In this document: positions 1-6,226 of the stretch, in pieces
Position numbering within the stretch: position 1 is the first letter of the stretch
Layout of the letters: every line of letters starts with the position of its first letter
Assembly (NCBI GenBank): GCA_035699465.1
Contig: DASSPT010000043.1
Location: 1 to 6,406 of the forward strand
Length of the DNA: 6,406 bases
Direction of reading: 5' to 3'
Source of the DNA: JAICNR01 sp035699465
GTDB taxonomy: Bacteria; Gemmatimonadota; Gemmatimonadetes; JACCXV01; JAHWKZ01
Notes under the pieces: model-generated
What the model was told of the DNA's origin: nothing
Seen by the model: the letters and a program-made list of their open reading frames with translations, nothing else
Database searches by the model: none
Position numbers and translations under genes: made by a program

Positions 1-37
1 CGGAGAGCGCCAAGACCACGCGCCCGAAACGATGCAC
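1..37 (-). CDS. Start of an unidentified gene leaving the left edge (5' fragment)
   Basis: The minus strand reads GTG at 37-35 and stays open to the window edge, giving MHRFGRVVLALS. A GGAGGT Shine-Dalgarno-like sequence (complement of 41-46) lies three bases before it. A basic residue pair followed by a hydrophobic run is what the start of a signal peptide or first membrane helix looks like, so an exported or membrane protein is possible. The same frame is also open back to an ATG at 142, but no ribosome binding site precedes that codon. Only 12 codons are visible, so no function can be assigned. The gene would be divergent from the DedA gene. Confidence 0.35.
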   Translation of the reverse strand, partial: MHRFGRVVLALS

Positions 38-40
38 GGC

Positions 41-46
41 ACCTCC
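41..46 (-). promoter_or_regulatory. Ribosome binding site of the leftward partial gene
   Basis: The minus strand reads GGAGGT here, three bases before a GTG codon at 37-35. It is the best Shine-Dalgarno match in the left intergenic region and is the main reason for calling a gene start there. It could be coincidental in GC-rich DNA. Confidence 0.35.
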
Positions 47-213
47 AGATCGGATTTCGGGTACTGGCTCCGGGATCGAAACGGTAGCTTCCGCGCCCGC
101 GACGAGCCGCACGACCGAGGCTTCGAGGGCGGTGAAGGACATCGCCAAGCTAGCCGCTTTGCCCCTGCCCGTCCGGTGGGATGACCGAGTTCCCGGGAGC
201 GGTGGCATCGAGC

Positions 214-222
214 AAGGGAGGG
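214..222 (+). promoter_or_regulatory. Ribosome binding site that decides the DedA start
   Basis: AAGGGAGGG lies just before the GTG at 225. It favours this start over the in-frame GTG at 132, which would add 31 residues with no resemblance to a DedA N-terminus and has only a weak GAGGG two bases from it. Confidence 0.6.
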
Positions 223-224
223 CC

Positions 225-869
225 GTGCAGGAACGCATTCTCGAGTTCATCGTCCCGTTCCTGAACGATTACGGGTACCTCACCCTGCTGCTGGTCACGT
301 TCCTCGAAACGAGCGCGTTCCTGGGGCTCGTGGCTCCCGGCGAGACCGTGATCGTCCTGTGCGGCTTCTACGCCTACCGCGGGGTGCTCGACCCCTGGAT
401 GGTGGGAGCCATGTCGATCGCCGGGGCGATCATGGGAGATCAGGTGGGTTACGTGCTCGGCCGAACCTACGGGCACGGCCTCATCAAGCGGTTCGGCAGG
501 TACGTGTTCTTCGACGTCAAGCGGCTGCGCGCCACCGAGCACTACTACAAGCGCCATGGCGGCAAGACCGTCGTCATCGGACGCTTCACTTCCATCCTGC
601 GGTCGTTCGGTCCGCTGGTCGCCGGCATCAGCCGCATGCCCTATCGCACGTTCCTGGTTTGGAGCATCGTGTCGTGTATCATCTGGGGCGCGGTTTTCAC
701 GATCCTCGGCTATTTCTTCGGGAAGTCCTGGGAGATCATCGAGGGCTATCTGGGCTGGGGCGGCGCGGTGGCGTTCGTCATCGGGGTGGTGGCGCTCGCC
801 TGGTTCCTCCACCGCAGACGCGGACATGAGATCGCCGAGGAGCTGAAGCTGGCGGACGACGAGAAGTAG
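225..869 (+). CDS. DedA/VTT-domain family membrane protein
   Basis: Inner-membrane protein of the DedA (SNARE-associated/VTT) family. Characterised members include undecaprenyl-phosphate flippases and proteins needed for envelope homeostasis; eukaryotic relatives are lipid scramblases. The 214 residues from the GTG at 225 match the usual family length. Visible family features are the LETSAFLGLVAPGE segment (residues 27-40, with the PGE glutamate), GDQVGYVLGRTYG (71-83), and GRFTSILRSFGPLVAG (119-134). These provide acidic residues E40 and D72 and arginines R120 and R126, at places where DedA proteins carry essential charges. Hydrophobic stretches lie at about 15-50, 55-80, 140-165 and 178-196, and the C-terminal tail is charged and cytoplasmic-looking. 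The stop is 15 bases before the peptide-binding lipoprotein gene, so the two are probably co-transcribed. Family assignment is firm; the transported lipid is unknown. A longer form starting at 132 is possible but unlikely. Confidence 0.93.
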   Translation: MQERILEFIVPFLNDYGYLTLLLVTFLETSAFLGLVAPGETVIVLCGFYAYRGVLDPWMVGAMSIAGAIMGDQVGYVLGRTYGHGLIKRFGRYVFFDVKRLRATEHYYKRHGGKTVVIGRFTSILRSFGPLVAGISRMPYRTFLVWSIVSCIIWGAVFTILGYFFGKSWEIIEGYLGWGGAVAFVIGVVALAWFLHRRRGHEIAEELKLADDEK

Positions 870-874
870 GCCCG

Positions 875-881
875 AAAGGAG
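875..881 (+). promoter_or_regulatory. Ribosome binding site of the binding lipoprotein
   Basis: AAAGGAG lies in the 15-base gap after the DedA stop, three bases before the ATG at 885. The spacing is short but the match is good, and it supports this ATG. Confidence 0.6.
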
Positions 882-884
882 CGC

Positions 885-2483
885 ATGAGAGCGCGGAGAC
901 CGAAACGCATCAGGCAAGCGATCGTCGCATTGCTGGGTTTGATCGCGGGGTCCTGTGGTGGCGGCGAGCCGCAGGCGGGCGCGGGGCGCAACGTTCTCCG
1001 CCTGACGATCGGACCCGATCCCGCGAGCATGGACCCGATCCAGGCCGTGGACGTCTATCGCGGCCAGCTCACCGTCTACATGTACGACGGGCTCGTGCGT
1101 TTCATGGACGGCGCGGCGCAGCCGAACCTCGCCGACAGCTGGGACGTGTCCGAGGACGGCCTCGTCTACACCTTTCACCTCCGCGACGACGTCACGTTCC
1201 ACAACGGCCGCGCCTTCACCGCCGACGACGTCAAGTACTCGTTCGAGCGCGCGCTGAGGCCCGAGAGTCAGAGCCCGCTCACCTGGGTCTTCGATTTCAT
1301 CGCGGGATCGGACGCCATGGTCGCCGGCGATGCCGACTCGCTGTCCGGGCTGCGGGTTCTCAATCCGACCACCGTCGAGATCACGCTCGAGCAGCCGTTC
1401 GCGCCCTTCCTCCTGCTCATGGCCATGCCCGCGGCGCACGTCGTCCCCCGCGAGGAGATCGAGCAGAAGGGCGCCCAGTTCTCGGAGGCGCCGGTAGGCA
1501 CCGGGCCGTGGATATTCGAGTCCTGGGCCCACGACGACGTCATCCGGCTGACCGCGAACTCCCGTTACCATCTCGGCCGCCCGAAGATGGACGGCATCGA
1601 GATCCGGATCATCCCCGAGACCACTACGGTGATCGCGGAGTTCGAGCGCGGAAACATCGATCAGGTAGACCTGAACGAGTTCCCGGCCCCCGAGTTCGAT
1701 CGCTTCTCGTCCGATCCCGAGTGGTCGCCCCTTCTCCATCAGCGGCCGGCGCTGATCACGTACTACCTCGCGCTCAACAATCAGAAGCCCAAGTTCCGCG
1801 ACCCGCGCGTGCGGCGCGCGCTGAACTACGCCGTCGACATCGAGCGCATCGCCGACGTGATCTATCCCGGCGAGGTGGTCGTGTCTCACGGCCCGATCCC
1901 GCCGGGGATCTCCGGCTACCGCGAGAGCGGGCGGGCCTACGGACACCAGCCTGACAGCGCCCGGGCGCTCCTGCGCGCAGCCGGCGCCGAGGGCCTGACG
2001 TTCGACGTCTACTTCCGGTCGCTGGCCATCAACCAGCGCTTCCTCGAGGCGGTACAGGCGAACCTCGCGGACGTCGGGGTCACGATGAACCTGCAGCAGC
2101 GGGACTGGACCGCGGTCCGCCAGGCGATGCAGCGCGGCGAGCTCGACGGATACCTCGCCAACTGGTACGCGGACTACCCCGACGCGGAGAACTTTCTGTA
2201 CCCGCTGTTCTACAGCGAGATGGCGGGCGCGGGCGGGAACGCGGCGTTCTACTCCGACGCGACCGTGGACTCCCTGATCCTCACGGCTCGCCGGACGCTC
2301 GACGACGAGGCGCGGATCGCCATGTACGCACGCGCGGACTCGCTGATCCACGCGGGAGCGCCCTGGATCTTCACCGTGCATCCCATCGACTACGACCTGG
2401 TCCAGCCCTGGGTCGAAGGGTACGAGATCAAGCAGGTGTTCTACGAGCAGAAGTGGCTGGACGTGTCGCTGGGCTCCGACTAG
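885..2483 (+). CDS. Peptide ABC transporter substrate-binding lipoprotein (SBP family 5, DppA/OppA type)
   Basis: Extracytoplasmic receptor of a peptide/nickel-type ABC importer. It captures solute and delivers it to the permease pair. The 532-residue length is typical of the family. The N-terminus is a lipoprotein signal: basic RARRPKRIR, a hydrophobic core, then a lipobox-like AGSC at 21-24, so C24 is the likely lipidated residue, followed by a flexible GGGEPQAGAG linker. The family 5 signature runs over about residues 94-122 (YTFHLRDDVTFHNGRAFTADDV, then KYSFERA). Further family segments are VGTGPW (204-209), DPRVRRALNYAVD (306-318) and ADYPDAENF (429-437), the last in the region that shapes the ligand pocket in DppA-like proteins. 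It follows the DedA gene by 15 bases. Its presumed permease partners start at 5288, beyond two opposite-strand genes. Ligand (dipeptide, oligopeptide, nickel, other) cannot be read from the sequence. Confidence 0.95.
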   Translation: MRARRPKRIRQAIVALLGLIAGSCGGGEPQAGAGRNVLRLTIGPDPASMDPIQAVDVYRGQLTVYMYDGLVRFMDGAAQPNLADSWDVSEDGLVYTFHLRDDVTFHNGRAFTADDVKYSFERALRPESQSPLTWVFDFIAGSDAMVAGDADSLSGLRVLNPTTVEITLEQPFAPFLLLMAMPAAHVVPREEIEQKGAQFSEAPVGTGPWIFESWAHDDVIRLTANSRYHLGRPKMDGIEIRIIPETTTVIAEFERGNIDQVDLNEFPAPEFDRFSSDPEWSPLLHQRPALITYYLALNNQKPKFRDPRVRRALNYAVDIERIADVIYPGEVVVSHGPIPPGISGYRESGRAYGHQPDSARALLRAAGAEGLTFDVYFRSLAINQRFLEAVQANLADVGVTMNLQQRDWTAVRQAMQRGELDGYLANWYADYPDAENFLYPLFYSEMAGAGGNAAFYSDATVDSLILTARRTLDDEARIAMYARADSLIHAGAPWIFTVHPIDYDLVQPWVEGYEIKQVFYEQKWLDVSLGSD

Positions 2484-2505
2484 GGATCCGCCCGGTCCAC
2501 GCCGC

Positions 2506-3237
2506 TCAGGCCGCCCGGCGAGTCCAGGCGGCCGGGACGACCGACGGCACCCTGCCCGGATAGGGCGGCACGAGGCGGCGGGCGAGGTCGGCGGCCGGGC
2601 GCCCCTCGATCCACGGGACCAGGTCCTCGAACGCGAGCATGGCGGCCAGCGACGTCGCGATCTGGAAGTCCGCGGCTTTCGGCTCGGGGCCGCCGATCGT
2701 CCCGCTGGCGATCAGCGCGTCGACCCGGTCGAGAAGTGTGCTCAGTCCCTCCATGTCCGCGCGCACCGTTGCGTCGTCCGCATTCGAGACGCGCGCGAAT
2801 CGCGTGACGATCGGCTTCATGACTCTGGCCGCGATCCCCGGCAGCGGAAGCCCCGCCCGCTGGAGGACGCGCCGGCGGATGGCGGGATTGCCCGCCATCG
2901 TCCAGCGGAAGAGCCGGCGCGGAATCGGCTGCAGCGTGGACTCCCCCCACCGCTCCGCCTCCTCCACGCGCTCCCGTGCCGCCGGGTCCACCGGGAACAG
3001 GATTCCCGCAGGGCCGCGGGCCTCGATCGCGCGCGAGATCGCCCGCGATCCCTGCACCTTGCGACCGTCGAGGGCGAGCGCCGGGACCGTGCTGCCAGGA
3101 AACCCTTTGGCTTTGAGGAACACGGGGTGGAGACCCATCGGGAAGTTGACGACTTCGTGCGGGATCCCCGCCCGTTCGAGCATCAGGCGCGCCGCGATGG
3201 ACGGGTGGGAGAATGGAATCGCGTAGAGCTTGTTCAC
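2506..3237 (-). CDS. Glutathione S-transferase-like protein
   Basis: Predicted cytoplasmic 243-residue protein with a thioredoxin-fold GST N-terminal domain. The N-terminus begins directly with beta strand 1 and the substrate loop (KLYAIPFSHPSIAARLML, residues 3-20). It continues with TVPALAL (50-56), whose cis-proline segment binds the glutathione backbone, and DGRKVQGSRAI (57-67), the glutathione gamma-glutamyl loop, where the usual Glu-Ser appears as Gly-Ser (S64). The C-terminal helical domain has GGPEPKAADFQIATSL (182-197), matching the GST pattern before a buried helix, although the usual capping Ser/Thr is not obvious. There is no cysteine, so Y5 or S10/S13 are the only visible catalytic candidates. 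Starting at GTG 3237 keeps beta strand 1 intact. There is no clear Shine-Dalgarno, and the start is 10 bases after the peptidase stop, which suggests translational coupling. Substrate and true glutathione use are unknown. Confidence 0.8.
   Translation of the reverse strand: MNKLYAIPFSHPSIAARLMLERAGIPHEVVNFPMGLHPVFLKAKGFPGSTVPALALDGRKVQGSRAISRAIEARGPAGILFPVDPAARERVEEAERWGESTLQPIPRRLFRWTMAGNPAIRRRVLQRAGLPLPGIAARVMKPIVTRFARVSNADDATVRADMEGLSTLLDRVDALIASGTIGGPEPKAADFQIATSLAAMLAFEDLVPWIEGRPAADLARRLVPPYPGRVPSVVPAAWTRRAA
2509..2533. terminator. Possible hairpin between convergent genes
   Basis: GGCCGCC (2509-2515) and GGCGGCC (2527-2533) form a perfect 7-bp stem with an 11-base loop. It starts 25 bases after the lipoprotein stop and overlaps the last codons of the GST-like gene. 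No T tract follows on either strand, so it is not a standard intrinsic terminator. In GC-rich DNA such stems also arise by chance. Confidence 0.25.
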
Positions 3238-3247
3238 GAGCTGCCCG

Positions 3248-5140
3248 TCAGTCCGTCCACGTGTTGTTCTGCGGGTTGATGTCCCCCCACTCGGGACCCG
3301 CGTTGACGGTGATCTCCTCGGCCTTCGCGGGCAGCGTCAGGGTCGCGGTCGCGCGATCGGTGCCGTAGAAGGCCTGGACCGGGATCGTCACCGTATCGGT
3401 CGCCGTGCCCGCAGTGGCCGTCACGGCGGCCGGCATGAGCAGGCGCCCGCGCTGGTCGATCGTCACCGTCACAATCCACGTCCCGCCCGACTGCGTCTGG
3501 TCGACCCCCAGGATCGCGAGGTCGCTCGTCTGCGTGGTCCAGATCCAGTTGTACCAGAACCAGCCGAGCTCCATCCCCAGGCCGTCCTCCAGCATGCGGA
3601 AGAAATCGGCGGGCATGGGGTGCTTGTATGCCCAGGCGCGCGTGTACTCCACGAGCGTCTCGTCGAACAGCTCGTGGCCGCCGATCTCACGCAGGGCGGT
3701 CATCATGACACCCGGCTTGATGTACGCCCCGACCCCGAGCCCCGGGCCGCCGGGATCGAACTCGTCGGGGAAGCTCGCGATCGGCTCCTCGCTGTAGACC
3801 CGGATCAGAGACGCGTACTGGGCCGTGTTCTCGAGCGCCGGCTCGCTCTCGGGGAAATACACCTTCTTGCTGAGGAGGTTGATGAACGTGTTGAAGCCCT
3901 CGTCCATCCACGCGTAGCGGCGCTCGTCGGACCCGACGATCATCGGGAACCACATGTGGCCCCACTCATGGTCGAGGACGTCGAAGAGCCCCTCGGCCGT
4001 CGTCTCGGGGGCGACGAACACGACCATCGGGTACTCCATCCCGAAGACGGGCCCCTCGATCGCGGTGGCGGCGGGATAGGGATACGCAATGAGGTAGTCG
4101 GAGTAGAACGCGATCGAGTGGCGCGTCATCGCCGCCGCCTCGCGCCACTGGGTCGCCTCGGGACGGTAGAGCGCGTGGATCAGGGTCCCTTCCCAGGCGG
4201 TGGCGTCCCACACGAACCTCGGGCTCGCGCCCCACGCGAAGTCGCGCACGTTTTCCGCCCGGAAGCGCCACGTGAGGGTGCCGCTCGTGGCGGGCCGGAA
4301 CGACGCCGGATCGGACAGCTCCGCGGCCGTCACGACGGGGACGACCTCAGCGTCCTGCCGTGCCCGATCGAGCGCCGCGCGCTGAGCCGCCGTCAGCACG
4401 TCGGCCGGGTTCTCGAGAGCGCCGGTCGCGCCCACCAGGTACGTGGCCGGCACCGTGATCGCCACGTCGAAGTCGCCGTACTCCAGGTAGAACTCGCCCT
4501 GTCCCAGGTACGGCATGGTGTTCCAGCCGTTCACGTCGTCGTAGACCGCCATGCGCGGGTACCACTGCGCCAGAAGGTACAGGTCGCCGTCACGGCCCAT
4601 GCGGTCGGCCCCGTTCTCGGGCACGGCAAAGCTCCAGTCGATCTCGAATCCCACGGTTTCGCCGGGCGCGAGCGGGTCCGAAAGCTCGACGCGCATCTGC
4701 GTATCGCGGATCGTGTGGTCGAGGGCGATTCCTCCCGACGAAACGCGCCGGATGGCGTACCCACCCTCGAACCCTCCCCCACCGAAGCGGCCGTCGGGCG
4801 GGAAGACCTGGGCGCCCCCGCTGCCGGGAGCGAACAGGTTCTGGTCCAGCTGGACCCAGAGGAATCCGAGGGTATCCGGGGAGTTGTTGGCATAGGTGAT
4901 GGTCTCGCTTCCCGTGATCGTGTGGGTCGCCGGGTCGAGCGTCACCCGGATCGAGTAGTCGGCGCGCTGCTGCCAGTAGGCGGGACCGGGCTGGCCGTTC
5001 GCGAGACGGGCGAGGTCGGGGGTCGGCAGATCGGGTTCGGCGAAGCGGTCGTCTATCGGGCCCTGCGCGCGGGCCGGCGACCAGGCCCCCAGCAGGGTCG
5101 CGAAGGCCAGCAGGGCGACCGGCAAGAATCGGAATGGCAC
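3248..5140 (-). CDS. Exported M1 family zinc metallopeptidase
   Basis: Zinc-dependent peptidase of the M1 (aminopeptidase N/leukotriene A4 hydrolase) family, 630 residues. A Sec signal peptide is visible at about residues 1-26 (MPFRFLPVALLAFATLLGAWSPARA|QG), so it acts outside the cytoplasm. The order is: N-terminal beta-rich domain with QNLFAP-type motifs to about 300; GMEYP at 367-371 in place of the GAMEN exopeptidase motif; HEWGH at 391-395, then exactly 18 residues to E414 in WMDEGFN, a complete HEXXH-x18-E zinc site; and Y473 in AYIKPG at the position of the transition-state tyrosine. A helical part follows, then a beta-rich tail from about 540 instead of a long ERAP1-like C-terminal domain. 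The GTG at 5140 is chosen because AGGAGG lies six bases before it and it begins the signal peptide. It is first in a two-gene unit with the GST-like gene and divergent from the permease operon. Confidence 0.95.
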   Translation of the reverse strand: MPFRFLPVALLAFATLLGAWSPARAQGPIDDRFAEPDLPTPDLARLANGQPGPAYWQQRADYSIRVTLDPATHTITGSETITYANNSPDTLGFLWVQLDQNLFAPGSGGAQVFPPDGRFGGGGFEGGYAIRRVSSGGIALDHTIRDTQMRVELSDPLAPGETVGFEIDWSFAVPENGADRMGRDGDLYLLAQWYPRMAVYDDVNGWNTMPYLGQGEFYLEYGDFDVAITVPATYLVGATGALENPADVLTAAQRAALDRARQDAEVVPVVTAAELSDPASFRPATSGTLTWRFRAENVRDFAWGASPRFVWDATAWEGTLIHALYRPEATQWREAAAMTRHSIAFYSDYLIAYPYPAATAIEGPVFGMEYPMVVFVAPETTAEGLFDVLDHEWGHMWFPMIVGSDERRYAWMDEGFNTFINLLSKKVYFPESEPALENTAQYASLIRVYSEEPIASFPDEFDPGGPGLGVGAYIKPGVMMTALREIGGHELFDETLVEYTRAWAYKHPMPADFFRMLEDGLGMELGWFWYNWIWTTQTSDLAILGVDQTQSGGTWIVTVTIDQRGRLLMPAAVTATAGTATDTVTIPVQAFYGTDRATATLTLPAKAEEITVNAGPEWGDINPQNNTWTD

Positions 5141-5146
5141 GTCGTT

Positions 5147-5152
5147 CCTCCT
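5147..5152 (-). promoter_or_regulatory. Strong ribosome binding site of the M1 peptidase
   Basis: The minus strand reads AGGAGG, six bases before the GTG at 5140-5138. It is the best-placed Shine-Dalgarno in the window and fixes the peptidase start. Confidence 0.8.
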
Positions 5153-5175
5153 CGTCTCGGTGTTCGAATGCGACT

Positions 5176-5181
5176 GCTATA
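5176..5181 (-). promoter_or_regulatory. Candidate -10 element for the peptidase/GST unit
   Basis: The minus strand reads TATAGC, 35 bases before the peptidase start codon. It is one of few AT-rich hexamers in this region. It would give a leader of about 28 bases that contains the AGGAGG site. The hexamer 17 bases upstream is GAGCGC, a poor -35, so this call is weak. Confidence 0.25.
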
Positions 5182-5183
5182 GG

Positions 5184-5202
5184 GCGCGCGCGTTGCGCGC
5201 GC
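5184..5202. repeat. Perfect GC inverted repeat in the divergent intergenic region
   Basis: GCGCGCGC (5184-5191), a GTT loop, then GCGCGCGC (5195-5202): a perfect 8-bp stem on either strand. It lies between the peptidase and permease starts, immediately upstream of the candidate peptidase -10. The alternating CG run could be an operator, a hairpin in a leader transcript, or simple low-complexity sequence. The repeat itself is certain; its function is unknown. Confidence 0.6.
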
Positions 5203-5287
5203 TCGGAGGGCATCGATACGTTACGGCGAACGCCCGGCTGATCCGGTCCCCAAGATACCCGCCGCGCCGAGGTCCCGCCCCGCCAGC

Positions 5288-6226
5288 ATGCTCCAGTACG
5301 CGCTCCGCCGGATCGTCCACACGATTCCCGTGCTGTTCGGAGTGCTCGTCGTGACGTTCGTGCTGCTGTACATCGCGCCCGGCGACCCGGTTCTCGCGAT
5401 GGTCGGCGACCGGTTCGATCCGGCGACGCTCGAGCGCCTCCGGGCCGAGCTCCACCTCGACGACCCGCTCTGGAAGCAGTTCGCCCACTACGTCTCCGGC
5501 CTCGTGCGCGGCGACTGGGGCACGTCGTACATGACCCGCCAGCCGGTCCTCGAAGGCATCCTCGAGCACTTCCCGAAGACCCTCTACCTCGCCTCGGTCG
5601 CGATGGTCTTCGCCACGTTGTCCGGCGTCCTGATCGGGATCGTCTCCGCGGTAAAACAATCGACATGGCTGGACGGGTTGGGCATGACGTTCGCGTTCCT
5701 GGGAATCTCGTTCCCCGTCTACTGGGTGGGGCTGATCCTGATCCTCGTCGTGTCCGTGTCGTGGGAGCTCCTGCCGCCGTCGGGCTTCGGCGGCGGCGCG
5801 CTGCCGTATCTGATCCTTCCCGCGCTCACGCTCGGCATGCGCTCGACCGCGTACATCGCGCGGCTGACGCGCTCCTCCATGCTCGAGGTCATCCGCCTCG
5901 ACTACATCCGCACCGCGCGCGCCAAGGGGCTCGGCGAGGTCACGGTGATCGGCAAGCACGCGCTCAAGGCGGCGCTGATCCCGGTCGTGACCGCGATCGG
6001 CCTCGACTTCGGCGCGTACCTGTCGGGCTCGGTCCTCACCGAGTCGATCTTCGCCTGGCCGGGGATCGGCCGCTTCGCGCTGAACGCGATCCTCAAGCGC
6101 GACCTGCCCGTGATCCAGGGCACCGTGTTGTTCCTGGCCGTCGTGTTCGTGCTCGTGAACCTGGTGGTCGATCTGATGTACGGGTGGCTCGACCCGCGGA
6201 TCCGGTACGAGCGGACGGAGGCATAG
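5288..6226 (+). CDS. dppB: Peptide-type ABC transporter permease, DppB family
   Basis: Inner-membrane permease of a dipeptide/oligopeptide/nickel-type importer, 312 residues, typical of DppB/OppB/NikB. The N-terminus has the family hallmark: YALRRIVHTIPVLFGVLVVTF (residues 4-24, first membrane helix), then APGDP (30-34). A periplasmic segment with LHLDDPLWKQF (55-65) and GDWGTS (75-80) follows. Further helices lie at about 98-122, 130-157, 171-190, 228-250 and 275-297. The cytoplasmic EAA loop that docks on the ATPase is seen in DYIRTARAKGLGEVTVIGKHAL (205-226, conserved G214). FAWPGIGRF (255-263) and the C-terminal LDPRIRY (301-307) are also family typical. The ATG at 5288 begins the expected N-terminus, although no good Shine-Dalgarno precedes it. 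The stop directly abuts the dppC start. The symbol is by family; the actual substrate is unknown. Confidence 0.95.
   Translation: MLQYALRRIVHTIPVLFGVLVVTFVLLYIAPGDPVLAMVGDRFDPATLERLRAELHLDDPLWKQFAHYVSGLVRGDWGTSYMTRQPVLEGILEHFPKTLYLASVAMVFATLSGVLIGIVSAVKQSTWLDGLGMTFAFLGISFPVYWVGLILILVVSVSWELLPPSGFGGGALPYLILPALTLGMRSTAYIARLTRSSMLEVIRLDYIRTARAKGLGEVTVIGKHALKAALIPVVTAIGLDFGAYLSGSVLTESIFAWPGIGRFALNAILKRDLPVIQGTVLFLAVVFVLVNLVVDLMYGWLDPRIRYERTEA
6216..6221 (+). promoter_or_regulatory. Ribosome binding site of the DppC gene inside the dppB end
   Basis: CGGAGG lies within the last codons of dppB, five bases before the GTG at 6227. It supports that start and tight translational linkage of the two permease genes. 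Confidence 0.65.

Larger units (their letters stand above)
38..224. other. Left divergent intergenic region
   Basis: This stretch separates the presumed leftward gene from the DedA gene. Apart from the two ribosome binding sites listed, I see no convincing promoter, terminator or RNA. Both the plus-strand DedA frame (back to GTG 132) and the minus-strand frame (back to ATG 142) remain open within it, so part may be coding if either true start is further upstream than I chose. Confidence 0.5.

Noticed and set aside
132..224. A 31-residue N-terminal extension of the DedA protein from the GTG at 132
   Set aside because: The extension has no DedA similarity, and a better ribosome binding site precedes the GTG at 225, which gives the normal family length.
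150..2381. A 743-codon open frame on the minus strand opposite the DedA and lipoprotein genes
   Set aside because: Its translation is rich in Arg, Asp, Val and His with no recognisable domain. It lies fully opposite two clear genes and is explained by GC-rich third codon positions keeping the antisense frame free of stops.
2484..2505. The 22-base gap between convergent genes as an intrinsic terminator
   Set aside because: There is no stem followed by a T run. The only nearby stem (2509-2533) lacks a T tract and lies in coding sequence.
3230..5182. A 650-codon open frame on the plus strand opposite the M1 peptidase
   Set aside because: It is the same effect: a low-complexity Arg/Val/Asp/His-rich product, no domain, while the opposite strand encodes a peptidase with an intact catalytic site and signal peptide.
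5184..5202. The GC hairpin as a transcription terminator
   Set aside because: It lies between divergent gene starts rather than after a gene, and no T tract follows on either strand.
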